From Denitromonas iodatirespirans (lineage in GTDB: Bacteria; Pseudomonadota; Gammaproteobacteria; Burkholderiales; Rhodocyclaceae), in assembly GCF_018524365.1 (NCBI RefSeq), contig NZ_JAEKFT010000029.1, positions 1-57,156 on the forward strand: a stretch of DNA of 57,156 nucleotides. The letters run 5' to 3'. The translations under genes and the position numbers were made by a program. Numbering within the stretch: the first letter of the stretch is position 1; each line of letters starts with the position of its first letter. Shown here in pieces: positions 8,807 to 16,853 of this stretch. The notes beneath the pieces are model-generated. The model was not told the origin of the DNA. It saw only the letters and a program-made list of their open reading frames with translations, and did not search any database.

Positions 8807-9595
8807 ATGACCCCTCACCCGGCCAGCGCTTCGCTCCCCATCGGCTGGTGCCTTGCGCCACCGCTGGTGCTCGGCCTGGCGGCGCTCGCCACCCTGCTCG
8901 GCGATGGGAACATGGCGGGTTTCGTCACGCTCAACCAATGGTCGAGCGCCCTGCCCGGCGGCTTTTGGGCATCGGTGACCGATACGGCCAGCGTCCTGTC
9001 GGCGGGGGCAGTGCTGGCGCTCTGCCTCAATGTAGCGCCGCGCGCGGTGTTCGCCGCGGTCTTGTCCTGGCCGGCCGGCATCATTATGGTGCGGGGTCTG
9101 AAATATCTGCTCGATGAGCCGCGCCCGCAGGATGTGCTCGCCACCGACAGCCTGCAACAGATCGGCGTCACGCTGTCGGGCCACAGCTTTCCCTCCGGCC
9201 ACACGGCCACCGCATTTACCTTGATCGCTGCGTGGATCCTGACCACGCCGGCCTGCCGCCGCGCCCTGCCGGCCATCCTGTTGTTGCTGGCCGGCGCACT
9301 GGTCGGCCTGTCGCGCATTGCCGTGGGCGCGCACTGGCCGGGTGATGTGCTGGCCGGCGCCGCCGTGGGCTGGCTGTGCGGCACGATCGGCGCCGGGCTG
9401 GCCAGCCGTTGGCCGCTGTGGCGCTCGCGCCGTGCCCTGCTGGCGCTGGTGGCGGCCGGCATCGTGGTGTGCCTGGCGCGGGTGTTCGTCGTCACCGGCT
9501 ATCCGCAAGCGCAGCTTTGGTCAACCGCGCTCGGCCTGGCCGGGCTGGTGGCCCTGGGGCGGGCCCTCCAACGTTTGCCGGCCGCACGCCCATGA
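8807..9595 (+). CDS. PAP2-family membrane phosphatase
   Basis: A 262-residue polytopic membrane protein with the three phosphatidic-acid-phosphatase signature motifs: KYLLDEPRP (K-x6-RP), SGHSFPSGHTA (PSGH) and SRIAVGAHWPGD (SR-x5-H-x3-D). These carry the catalytic His pair and the phosphate-binding Arg residues, which face the periplasm. Relatives dephosphorylate undecaprenyl diphosphate (PgpB/BacA-like) or lipid A (LpxE/LpxF-like). I start at ATG 8807, since the longer in-frame ORF from 8630 adds 59 non-membrane residues. It heads five genes linked by 4-base overlaps, and the context suggests polyprenyl-phosphate recycling or lipid A modification. Confidence 0.88.
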   Translation: MTPHPASASLPIGWCLAPPLVLGLAALATLLGDGNMAGFVTLNQWSSALPGGFWASVTDTASVLSAGAVLALCLNVAPRAVFAAVLSWPAGIIMVRGLKYLLDEPRPQDVLATDSLQQIGVTLSGHSFPSGHTATAFTLIAAWILTTPACRRALPAILLLLAGALVGLSRIAVGAHWPGDVLAGAAVGWLCGTIGAGLASRWPLWRSRRALLALVAAGIVVCLARVFVVTGYPQAQLWSTALGLAGLVALGRALQRLPAARP

Positions 9596-10509
9596 GCGTC
9601 AAGCGCATCTTCGCCGTCCTTGTGACGCTGGCCCTGCTGGCATGGTTCGTCTCGGCCGGGCAATGGTCTGCCCTCGGCGCCCTGATCCGCGAGACGCCGA
9701 TCGGCTCGCTGGCCATCGCCGCAGCCGGTTTCGGGCTCAGCTATCTGCTGCGCGCCCTGCGCGTGTGGGACGAATTCCGCCATGACGCCAGCGGCCGTTT
9801 CGGGGCCTGCCTGCGCATCGTGCTGATCCACAACGCCATGGTGAATGTCGTCCCCTTTCGCGGCGGCGAGGCGGCGTTTCCGATCCTGCTGGCGCGCAAT
9901 TTCGGCACGCCGCTGGGGCGCGCCGTGGCCTCGCTGGTGTGGTTTCGCCTGCAGGACGCCTTCGTGGTGATGGCGCTGGCGCTGGGCATCTGGCCGGGCT
10001 TGCCGGCCTGGCTGCGCGCGGCCGGCATGCTGGCGGTCGTAATCACCGCCTTTGGTCTGCCGCGCTGGGCGCGCCGCGCGCATGCCTGGCACGAAGGCAG
10101 CCCGTGGCAGGCCCGCCTCGGCCGACTGCGCAACGCCTTCGCCAACTCGACCCGCCATGCCCGCTTCGGCTGGCTATGGACGATCGCCAACTGGTCGGTC
10201 AAACTGGCGGCCCAGGCATGGCTGCTGTCGGTGCTGCTGAGCGCATCGATCGTGGTCGGCGCTGCCGGCGCGCTGGGCGCCGAACTGGCGGCCATCCTTC
10301 CGGTCCAAGGCGTGGCCGGTTTTGGCACCTATGAAGCCGGGGCGGCGGCGGCGCTGCTGCCCAACGGCATCGATTTTGAAACCGGACTGCAGGTGGCCCT
10401 GGCCCTGCATCTTTTTGTCATTGCATGCTCCTGCGGTGCCGGCGCCCTTGCCTGGTTGGCCGGCCTGGGCATGCCATCCGCCCCAAAACAAGGCATTGAT
10501 CGTCAATGA
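9592..10509 (+). CDS. Flippase-like integral membrane protein (lysylphosphatidylglycerol-synthase TM family, UPF0104-like)
   Basis: A 305-residue protein with about eight hydrophobic helices. It resembles the membrane domain family of MprF/AglD-like proteins. A helpful signature is HNAMVNVVPFRGGEAAFPILL, followed later by ILPVQGVAGFGTYEAG. Members are thought to help flip lipid-linked substrates or act beside glycosyltransferases. It overlaps the PAP2 stop by ATGA (9592-9595) and the next gene by ATGA (10506-10509), so translation is coupled. In this operon it is a candidate flippase for a polyprenyl-phosphate sugar. Substrate is inference only. Confidence 0.75.
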   Translation: MSVKRIFAVLVTLALLAWFVSAGQWSALGALIRETPIGSLAIAAAGFGLSYLLRALRVWDEFRHDASGRFGACLRIVLIHNAMVNVVPFRGGEAAFPILLARNFGTPLGRAVASLVWFRLQDAFVVMALALGIWPGLPAWLRAAGMLAVVITAFGLPRWARRAHAWHEGSPWQARLGRLRNAFANSTRHARFGWLWTIANWSVKLAAQAWLLSVLLSASIVVGAAGALGAELAAILPVQGVAGFGTYEAGAAAALLPNGIDFETGLQVALALHLFVIACSCGAGALAWLAGLGMPSAPKQGIDRQ

Positions 10510-11558
10510 ACACTTCTCCGTTGCCGCACGCTGAGCCGCGCATCCCCGACAACCTGCCCAAGCACCGCCTGTCGGTGGTGGTGCCGATGTACAACGAGGC
10601 GGAAAACGTCGAACCGCTGCTCGAGCGCATCCATCTGGCGCTGGGGCCCTATCCCTGGCCGTGGGAAGTGGTGCTGGTCGATGACGGCAGCTCCGACGCC
10701 ACGCCGATGGAGCTGGAGCGCTGCGCCAAGAAATTCGGCCCGCATGTGCGCGTGGTCGTGTTGGTGCGCAACTTCAAGCAGACCGCTGCCATGCAGGCCG
10801 GCCTCGACGCCGCCCGCGGCACGGTGATCGCCACCATGGACGGCGACCTGCAGAACGATCCGATCGACATCCCGCGCATGGTCGGCCGCCTGCTCACCGA
10901 AGACCTCGACCTGGTCGCCGGCTGGCGCAAGGACCGGCAAGACGGCCTGTGGCTGCGCAAGATTCCGTCGCGCATCGCCAACCGCCTGATCGCCCGCCTG
11001 ACCGGCGTGCAGCTCAAGGATTACGGCTGCAGCCTCAAGATCTTCCGCGCCAGTGCGATCAAGAACGTGCGCCTGTACGGCGAAATGCACCGCTTCATCC
11101 CGGCCTGGCTGGCCACCGTCACCACACCCAAGCGCATCGCACAGGAAGTGGTGGCGCACCACCCGCGGGTGTTCGGGCAGTCGAAGTACGGTATCTCGCG
11201 CACCTTCCGCGTGGTGCTCGACCTGGTGTTCGTGTACTTTTTCATGCGCTACCGCACCCGGCCGGGGCACTTCTTCGGCGGCATCGGCATCGCGCTGGGC
11301 GGCGTCGGCGGGCTGATCCTGGCCTATATGGCGGCGATCAAGATCTTCCTGGGCGAGTCGATCGGCACCCGGCCCTTGCTGTTCGGCGGCTTCTTCCTGG
11401 TGATCGCCGGCGTCCAGATGGTGACCTCCGGCGTGCTGGCCGAGCTGCTTGCCCGGGTGTATTTCGAATCCGGCATCACCAAGCCCTACCTCGCCCGGCC
11501 GACACAGGAAATGTCCGACGCCGCCGGCTGGGCGCAGCACGCCGAGCACGCCGAATGA
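10506..11558 (+). CDS. Polyprenyl-phosphate glycosyltransferase, GT2 (DPM1/ArnC/GtrB type)
   Basis: A 350-residue GT-A glycosyltransferase. SVVVPMYNEAENV opens the nucleotide-sugar domain, VLVDDGSSD and TMDGDLQNDP carry the Asp residues that bind sugar nucleotide and metal, and two C-terminal membrane helices lie near 265-325. ArnC, GtrB and DPM synthases of this layout transfer a sugar from a nucleotide donor to undecaprenyl phosphate on the cytoplasmic face. The donor sugar cannot be read from the sequence. It sits between a flippase-like gene and two PMT/ArnT genes, which would respectively translocate and use its lipid-linked product. It has ATGA overlaps at both ends. Confidence 0.9.
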   Translation: MNTSPLPHAEPRIPDNLPKHRLSVVVPMYNEAENVEPLLERIHLALGPYPWPWEVVLVDDGSSDATPMELERCAKKFGPHVRVVVLVRNFKQTAAMQAGLDAARGTVIATMDGDLQNDPIDIPRMVGRLLTEDLDLVAGWRKDRQDGLWLRKIPSRIANRLIARLTGVQLKDYGCSLKIFRASAIKNVRLYGEMHRFIPAWLATVTTPKRIAQEVVAHHPRVFGQSKYGISRTFRVVLDLVFVYFFMRYRTRPGHFFGGIGIALGGVGGLILAYMAAIKIFLGESIGTRPLLFGGFFLVIAGVQMVTSGVLAELLARVYFESGITKPYLARPTQEMSDAAGWAQHAEHAE

Positions 11559-13102
11559 CAGCAGCTGGCGGACAGCCGCGGCGGATCGTCGGTTGGCTGG
11601 TATTCCTCCTGCCGCTGATCAGCTATCTGGCCTTCCTGGGCAGCTACCCGCTGTTCGATGTCGACGAGGGCGCATTCTCCGAGGCCACCCGCGAGATGTT
11701 CGAGCGCGGGGATTTCCTCTCGACCTACCTCGACGGCGAGCATCGCTTCGACAAGCCGATCCTGATCTACTGGCTGCAGGCGCTGGCCTATCTGGTGCTG
11801 GGGCCCAGCGAATGGGCCTTCCGCCTGCCCTCGGCACTGGCGGCGATCGGCTGGAGCTACGCCACCTGGCAGTTCGCGCGCGAGCGTTTCGGCGCGCAGA
11901 CCGCGCTGGCCGCCTTGCTGGTGGTGAGCACCGCCATCGGGCCCTTCGCCATCGGCCGTGCGGCGACCGCCGACGCCCTGCTCAACCTGTGGCTGGCGCT
12001 GGCCTTGTTCGATGCCTGGCGGCACCTGGAATCCGGCCGGCGTGCGCCGCTGCTGCGTACCTATGTGTGGATCAGCCTCGGCGTGCTGACCAAGGGGCCG
12101 ATCGCCATCATCGTACCGGTGGCGGTGACCTTCCTCTATTGCCTCAGCCGGCAGCAGTGGCGCACCTGGCTGCGCGCGATCGGCGACCCGGTCGGCTGGG
12201 CGCTGCTGGTGGTGCTGGTGGTGCCCTGGTATGCCGCGGCGCTGGGCATCCACGGGCAGAAGTTCATCGACGGCTTCATCCTCAAGCACAACGTCAAGCG
12301 CTTTACCGGCACGCTAGAAGGCCATGCCGGCAGCCTGTTCTACTACGTGCTCGCCGTGCCGCTGCTGCTGCTGCCCTGGACCGGCCCGCTGTTTGCCGCC
12401 TGCCGCCAGATCCGCAAGGACATGGCGACGGGTGTGCGGCACTACCTGTGGGTGTGGGCGGCGTTCGTGGTGGTTTTCTTCAGCCTATCGGGTACCAAGT
12501 TGCCGCATTACGCGCTGTATGGCGCCACGCCGCTGTTCCTGCTGATCGCCGCGCACCGCTTCGACCATGGCCGCACCTGGGCGCATGCGATTGCGCCGAC
12601 CGTGCTGTTCGTGCTGTTCGCGCTGGCGCCGGCGATCTTCGGCTTCCTGGCCGAGAGCGAGGCCGGCAACGCCTTCTACCGCGCTCAGCTGTCGCGCGCC
12701 ATGGACCTGGCCGGCCTGCCCTATTACGCGGTCACCCTCGGTGCGCTGGTGCTGTGGCTGGTGCTGCTGACGAGCAAGACCACCGGCACCTGGCGCAAGC
12801 TGGCGGTTGCCGCGGTCCTGCAGATCGCGGTGCTGACCAGCACCGTGGTGCCCTATGTCGGCGAGGTGTTGCAAGGGCCGGTGCGTGACGCCGGCCTGAA
12901 GGCGCACGCGCTGGGCGAGTCGGCGGTGCGGATGCGCTTCGACGCGCCGAGCTTCAGCGTCTATGCGCAGGCGCCGACTCCGTCTCGAGCGCCCGAGCCG
13001 GGCGAGTTGGTCATAACCCGCATCGACCGCGTCCCCGAGGCCGGTTTCGACACCGTGTTCGCCGAAGGCGGCGTGGTGCTGCTGCGCCGGCAAACGCCAT
13101 GA
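11555..13102 (+). CDS. ArnT/PMT-type lipid-linked sugar transferase, GT83-like (first copy)
   Basis: A 515-residue protein with about a dozen hydrophobic segments and a periplasmic C-terminal domain. The first loop carries DVDEGAFSEATREM, the acidic DE motif of ArnT-like and mannosyltransferase-like GT-C enzymes, and SGTKLPHYALY is another family hallmark. ArnT moves 4-amino-arabinose from undecaprenyl phosphate to lipid A, and relatives move other sugars. I use ATG 11555, which overlaps the preceding stop by 4 bases, since earlier in-frame sequence lies inside the GT2 gene. It is followed by a second, diverged transferase, again by ATGA overlap. Acceptor and donor are unknown. Confidence 0.86.
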   Translation: MTAAGGQPRRIVGWLVFLLPLISYLAFLGSYPLFDVDEGAFSEATREMFERGDFLSTYLDGEHRFDKPILIYWLQALAYLVLGPSEWAFRLPSALAAIGWSYATWQFARERFGAQTALAALLVVSTAIGPFAIGRAATADALLNLWLALALFDAWRHLESGRRAPLLRTYVWISLGVLTKGPIAIIVPVAVTFLYCLSRQQWRTWLRAIGDPVGWALLVVLVVPWYAAALGIHGQKFIDGFILKHNVKRFTGTLEGHAGSLFYYVLAVPLLLLPWTGPLFAACRQIRKDMATGVRHYLWVWAAFVVVFFSLSGTKLPHYALYGATPLFLLIAAHRFDHGRTWAHAIAPTVLFVLFALAPAIFGFLAESEAGNAFYRAQLSRAMDLAGLPYYAVTLGALVLWLVLLTSKTTGTWRKLAVAAVLQIAVLTSTVVPYVGEVLQGPVRDAGLKAHALGESAVRMRFDAPSFSVYAQAPTPSRAPEPGELVITRIDRVPEAGFDTVFAEGGVVLLRRQTP

Positions 13103-14553
13103 ACGCGGCGCAGTCCTTCCGCTGGCTGGCGCTGATCGCGGTGGCGGTGACCGGCTACCGCATCTGGGTGATCGGCCATCTGGGCATCGATCCGTATGTG
13201 GATGAGGCCTATTACTGGGGTTGGTCGCAGGCGCTCGACTGGGGGTACTACTCCAAGCCGCCAGTCATCGCCGCCACGATCGCCGCCGCCGAAGCCTTGC
13301 TCGGCCATACGCTGCTGGCGCTCAAGCTGCCAGCCTTGGTGTGCTACCCGCTGACCGCGCTGCTGCTCAATGCGATCGGTTGCCGCATGTTCAGCCCACG
13401 CGTCGGTTTCTGGTCGGCGCTGGCCTTCCTGACCCTGCCACTGGTGTCCACGCTCGGCCTGTTCGTCTCCACCGATGCGCCCCTGCTGCTGTTCTGGGCG
13501 CTCGGCATCTACGGCCTGGTGATGGCCCGCCAAACCAATGCCTGGCGGCACTGGCTCCTGGTCGGCGCGGCCTTCGGCCTCGGCATGATGTCGAAATACA
13601 CCATGATCGCTTTTGCCGGCTCGGCGCTGCTCGTCCTGCTCGCCGAACCCGGCGGGCGGCGCCAGTTGCTTGGTGCAAAACCGTGGGTGGCTTTTGCCCT
13701 CGGGGTGCTGATCTTCACGCCCAACCTGTGGTGGAACGCGCATCACGATTTCCCGACCTTCCGCCATACCGCCGAGATCACGCGCCTGGAATCCCGCGGT
13801 CTGGCGCCCGGCGAGTTTGTCGAGTTCATCGGTGCGCAGTGGCTGTCCTTCGGCCCGCTGCTGACGCTGGGCCTGCTGTGGGCCTTTTTGCGCACGCGGC
13901 GGCTGTGGCATGACGAAGCCTATCGCCGCCTGCTGCTGTTCGTGCTGCCGCTCCTGCTGCTGGTGTCCTTTCAGGCGCTGACCGGCCGCGCCAACGGCAA
14001 TTGGGCTGCTCCGGTGTTCGTCGCCGCCAGTGTGCTGGTCATCGCTTTTTTGGCCGACGCCGGCCGCTGGAAGCTGGCGATCGGCGCGGTGGCGCTCAAT
14101 GCCGTGCTCGGCGTGGTGGTCTATCACCTGCCGGACATCGCACGCGGTATCGGCGTCGAGCTGACGGCGAAGAGCGACCCCTACAAGCGGGCACGCGGGT
14201 GGTTTGCGCTGGCCGACCAGATCGCGCCCTTCGTCGCCGCCCATCCCGGCGCCGTGGTCGTGGCCAAGGATCGCGAAACGCTCGCCCAGGTCATCTACAG
14301 ACTCCAGCCGCCTCACTACGCCAGCTGGAATCCGGACGGCGGCGTGGCCGACCATTATCAGCTGACCACCGACCTGAACCGCTACCGCAATCGCCCGGTG
14401 CTGTTCCTGTCGCGCACCGGGCAGATCGACGATGTGGCCGCGCATTTCGAGACGGTCAGCCCGCTCGGCGAGGTGGTGGTGCCGGTGCATCGCAACTTCG
14501 AGCGGCGCCTCAGCCTGTTTCTGCTGAGCGGCTTTCGCGGCTACCCGGAATGA
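13099..14553 (+). CDS. ArnT/PMT-type glycosyltransferase, GT39/83-like (second copy)
   Basis: A 484-residue multi-spanning GT-C protein. The first periplasmic loop reads GIDPYVDEAYYWGWSQ, followed by YYSKPP, a DE-motif layout typical of PMT_2-domain transferases that use polyprenyl-phosphate sugars. MSKYTMIAF and SFQALTGRANGNWAAP are further family-like stretches. Sequence differs clearly from the upstream transferase, so the two probably act on different acceptors or add successive sugars. It is the last gene of the operon, overlapping its predecessor by ATGA at 13099-13102 and ending in a bidirectional terminator. Lipid A, an O-unit or a protein could be the acceptor. Confidence 0.85.
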   Translation: MNAAQSFRWLALIAVAVTGYRIWVIGHLGIDPYVDEAYYWGWSQALDWGYYSKPPVIAATIAAAEALLGHTLLALKLPALVCYPLTALLLNAIGCRMFSPRVGFWSALAFLTLPLVSTLGLFVSTDAPLLLFWALGIYGLVMARQTNAWRHWLLVGAAFGLGMMSKYTMIAFAGSALLVLLAEPGGRRQLLGAKPWVAFALGVLIFTPNLWWNAHHDFPTFRHTAEITRLESRGLAPGEFVEFIGAQWLSFGPLLTLGLLWAFLRTRRLWHDEAYRRLLLFVLPLLLLVSFQALTGRANGNWAAPVFVAASVLVIAFLADAGRWKLAIGAVALNAVLGVVVYHLPDIARGIGVELTAKSDPYKRARGWFALADQIAPFVAAHPGAVVVAKDRETLAQVIYRLQPPHYASWNPDGGVADHYQLTTDLNRYRNRPVLFLSRTGQIDDVAAHFETVSPLGEVVVPVHRNFERRLSLFLLSGFRGYPE

Positions 14554-14556
14554 ACA

Positions 14557-14578
14557 AAGGCGGCCCGCGGGCCGCCTT
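14557..14578. terminator. Bidirectional terminator between convergent operons
   Basis: A perfect 22-base palindrome (AAGGCGGCCCG joined to its complement) lies 4 bases after the plus-strand operon and 24 bases after the minus-strand SPFH stop. It ends in CTTGT/CTTTG on either strand, so it can serve both directions. Confidence 0.75.
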
Positions 14579-14601
14579 GTCCTTCCCTGCCTGGTTGCGG
14601 C

Positions 14602-15459
14602 TTAGCGCGCGGCTCGGCTGAACAGGCCCTTGACGGCCTCCTGGATATCGGCCGGCATCACCACCACCTTGGCGTTGTCGGACTGGCTCAGGTCCCGCAT
14701 CGCCGCGATGTATTTCTCACCCAGCACGAACTGCAGCGGCACCGGATTCTCGCCGACCGCACTGGCCACCCGGCGAACCGCCTCGGCCGAGGCCTCGGCC
14801 AGCATCACCTGGGCACTGGCATCGCGCTTGGCCGCTTCGAGACGCGCCTCGGCTTCCAGCACGGCGGACTGCTTTTCGCCTTCGGCACGCGTGACCATGG
14901 CCTTGCGCTCGCGCTCGGCGGCCGCCTGCATCTCCATGGCCTTCTGCATCGACTGCGACGGGTTGATGTCCTGGATCTCGACCGACTTGACCGTCAGGCC
15001 CCAGTCGACCGCTTCGTCCGCAATGCTCTCGCGCAGCCGCGCCTTGATCTTGTCGCGCGAGGACAGCGCCTCGTCCAGATCCATCTCGCCGAGGATCGAG
15101 CGTAGCGTGGTCATGATCAGGTTGCGGATGGCTTCGCCGAAGTCGGTCACGCCATAGACCGCCTTGACCGGGTCGGTCACCTTCACGAAAGCCACCGCAT
15201 TGGTGAGGATGACCGCGTTGTCGCGGGTGATGACTTCCTGCTCCTGGACATCGAGGATCAGGTCCTTGGTCACCAGCTTGTAGGCGACGTTGTCGAGGTA
15301 GGGAATGATGATGTTGAGGCCGGGGATGATTGTGCCGTGGTACTTGCCCAGGCGCTCGACGATCCATTCCTCGCCTTGCGGAACGATGCGCACCCCCTTG
15401 GCAATGGTGATGATCACGAAGATCAGCACCGCGACCATGACGATCAGGACGTCGGACAT
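14602..15459 (-). CDS. SPFH/Band 7 (stomatin/QmcA-like) membrane protein
   Basis: A 285-residue protein with one N-terminal membrane helix (residues 4-21). A Band 7 domain follows, including RIVPQGEEWIVERLGKYH, PGLNIIIPYLD and an Ala/Glu-rich coiled-coil (about 185-240). QmcA and bacterial stomatins form large oligomeric assemblies in membrane microdomains and often modulate proteases or membrane fluidity. It follows the NfeD-type gene by 9 bases. SPFH and NfeD pairs are a widely conserved partnership, and NfeD is thought to bind the stomatin. It is the last gene of a five-gene minus-strand cluster with bactofilin and an M23 peptidase upstream. Confidence 0.92.
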   Translation of the reverse strand: MSDVLIVMVAVLIFVIITIAKGVRIVPQGEEWIVERLGKYHGTIIPGLNIIIPYLDNVAYKLVTKDLILDVQEQEVITRDNAVILTNAVAFVKVTDPVKAVYGVTDFGEAIRNLIMTTLRSILGEMDLDEALSSRDKIKARLRESIADEAVDWGLTVKSVEIQDINPSQSMQKAMEMQAAAERERKAMVTRAEGEKQSAVLEAEARLEAAKRDASAQVMLAEASAEAVRRVASAVGENPVPLQFVLGEKYIAAMRDLSQSDNAKVVVMPADIQEAVKGLFSRAAR

Positions 15460-15468
15460 GCTTTTTCC

Positions 15469-15924
15469 TTAGTGTTGTTGTTTGATGACTTTGACGTAGC
15501 TGCCTTCGACCGACACGACCTGCACCCGCTCACCCGCGGCGATGTTGTCGTCGGCCCGGCATTCCCACTGCTCGGCCCCGAGCACGGGCTTCTGGAAGCG
15601 CACCTGGCCGGGCTGGTAAGGCGCCACCAGGGTGGTCAGCAGACCGATCTCGCCGATCGCCGCGCCGCTGGTCTGCCCCACCCGGGTCTTGTGGGCGTCG
15701 GTACGAAACACGCGAAACCACATGACCGTCAGCGCGACCGATGCCAGGGTCCATGCCAGCAGCTGGGTGGTCAGGGACAGGCCGGGCGCCAGCAAGAGCA
15801 GCAAGCCGAGCAGCACCGCGCCGAGCCCGAACCAGATGATGAAGAACGCCGGAATCGCCAGTTCGGCCAACATCAGGACGATACCCAGCACCAGCCAGTG
15901 CCACCAGGCAGGAAGCCATTCCAT
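15469..15924 (-). CDS. NfeD-family membrane protein (short, OB-fold type)
   Basis: A 151-residue protein starting MEWLPAWWHW. Hydrophobic segments at about 10-50 and 52-70 precede a soluble C-terminal domain (about 85-151) of the NfeD OB-fold type, including GEIGLLTTLVAPYQPGQVRF and ERVQVVSVEGSYVKV. The short form lacks the serine-protease domain of long NfeD proteins. It is the standard partner of the SPFH protein 9 bases downstream. It lies 33 bases after the bactofilin stop, suggesting co-transcription. Function in envelope microdomains is inferred from the family. Confidence 0.88.
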   Translation of the reverse strand: MEWLPAWWHWLVLGIVLMLAELAIPAFFIIWFGLGAVLLGLLLLLAPGLSLTTQLLAWTLASVALTVMWFRVFRTDAHKTRVGQTSGAAIGEIGLLTTLVAPYQPGQVRFQKPVLGAEQWECRADDNIAAGERVQVVSVEGSYVKVIKQQH

Positions 15925-15957
15925 TGCGGATTCTCGGGTGAGTGCTGCGTGAGTGAC

Positions 15958-16404
15958 TTAGTCTTTGCCGCTGGCGGACGCCGCCGCAGGCGCCGGCGTG
16001 TTGCCGAATTTCAGCACCTTGGTGCCGCTGTCGGCCGTGTCTTCGAGCTTTTCGAGCTTGCCTTCGACCGATGCCCCGCAGTCCATCTGCAACTGGCTGT
16101 AGCTGATGTTGCCGGTGACGCGGGCCTTGGGTTGAAGTTCGAGAAAATGGGTGACCGACAGATCGCCGACGATGGTGCCGTTGATGACGGCATCATGCGT
16201 TCGCACACTGCCCTCGATGCACCCGCGCTCGCTGAGCACAAGCAGGCCGAGCTCATCACCCTTGTTGATGACATTGCCTTCGATCCGGCCGTCGACACGC
16301 AAGCCCCCGGAGAAAATCACATCACCGACGATTTCAACGTTGTCTGCGATCAGACTGGAGAGCTTGTTGATTTCAATCGATTTTGCTTTCTTCTTGCCAA
16401 ACAT
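15958..16404 (-). CDS. Bactofilin (polymer-forming cytoskeletal protein)
   Basis: A 148-residue protein. The central right-handed beta-helix (DUF583/bactofilin) has regular short repeats such as IVGDVIFSGGLRVDGRIEGNV, ending at about residue 115. A basic N-terminus (MFGKKKAK) and a disordered Ala/Pro-rich tail flank it. Bactofilins polymerise without nucleotide at the membrane and position cell-wall enzymes. I start at ATG 16404, preceded at good distance by AGGAGA, not at the further in-frame ATG 16473. Its neighbour, an M23 peptidase, fits the known bactofilin/LytM-peptidase partnership in cell-shape control. Confidence 0.92.
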   Translation of the reverse strand: MFGKKKAKSIEINKLSSLIADNVEIVGDVIFSGGLRVDGRIEGNVINKGDELGLLVLSERGCIEGSVRTHDAVINGTIVGDLSVTHFLELQPKARVTGNISYSQLQMDCGASVEGKLEKLEDTADSGTKVLKFGNTPAPAAASASGKD

Positions 16405-16482
16405 GGGCGAATCTCCTGTGACGTTGGGCCAGACCTCGCCAACAACTTCCGCGAACGATGATCGCGGTTCCAATCAATGGAT

Positions 16483-16842
16483 TTACGGCTTCTTCTGCGC
16501 GTTCTTGAAGAACTTCAATTCATCGCTGAGGCGGTTGAGCTCGGTGCTGCGCTGGCTCAGCTCCTTTTCGAGCTGCGCCCGGGTCGCCTGCTCGACGCTG
16601 AGATTCATGCGTTGCAGTTCGAGTTCGTCGCGCAACGTCGCGTTCTCGCGTTCGAGCTCGATCACCCGCCGTGCGGGGGCAAGCTGGGCCTCGAAATACT
16701 CCTTGCCGGCGAAGCCAGCCGCCACCAGGATCACCACCAGAATCAGCGGGGTCCAGTTTCTGCGCTGCTGCTTTTCAGTCGCCAGGACAAAGGCGTCGTT
16801 GCACAGGTCGCGTGTTTTCGAGTGACGTCGAAACAAGGCCAC
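16483..16842 (-). CDS. Single-pass membrane coiled-coil protein
   Basis: A 119-residue protein with a basic N-terminal cytoplasmic stretch, one membrane helix at about 31-45 (PLILVVILVAAGFAGK) and a long predicted coiled-coil (about 55-112) rich in Leu, Glu and Arg (ELERENATLRDELELQ). The topology resembles small divisome proteins such as FtsB or FtsL, but I see no specific homology. It may belong to a DUF6776-like group found between M23 peptidase and bactofilin genes. It starts 11 bases after the peptidase stop, so the two are surely co-transcribed. It could tether the peptidase or the bactofilin. Confidence 0.7.
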   Translation of the reverse strand: MALFRRHSKTRDLCNDAFVLATEKQQRRNWTPLILVVILVAAGFAGKEYFEAQLAPARRVIELERENATLRDELELQRMNLSVEQATRAQLEKELSQRSTELNRLSDELKFFKNAQKKP

Positions 16843-16853
16843 GGGATCGACTG

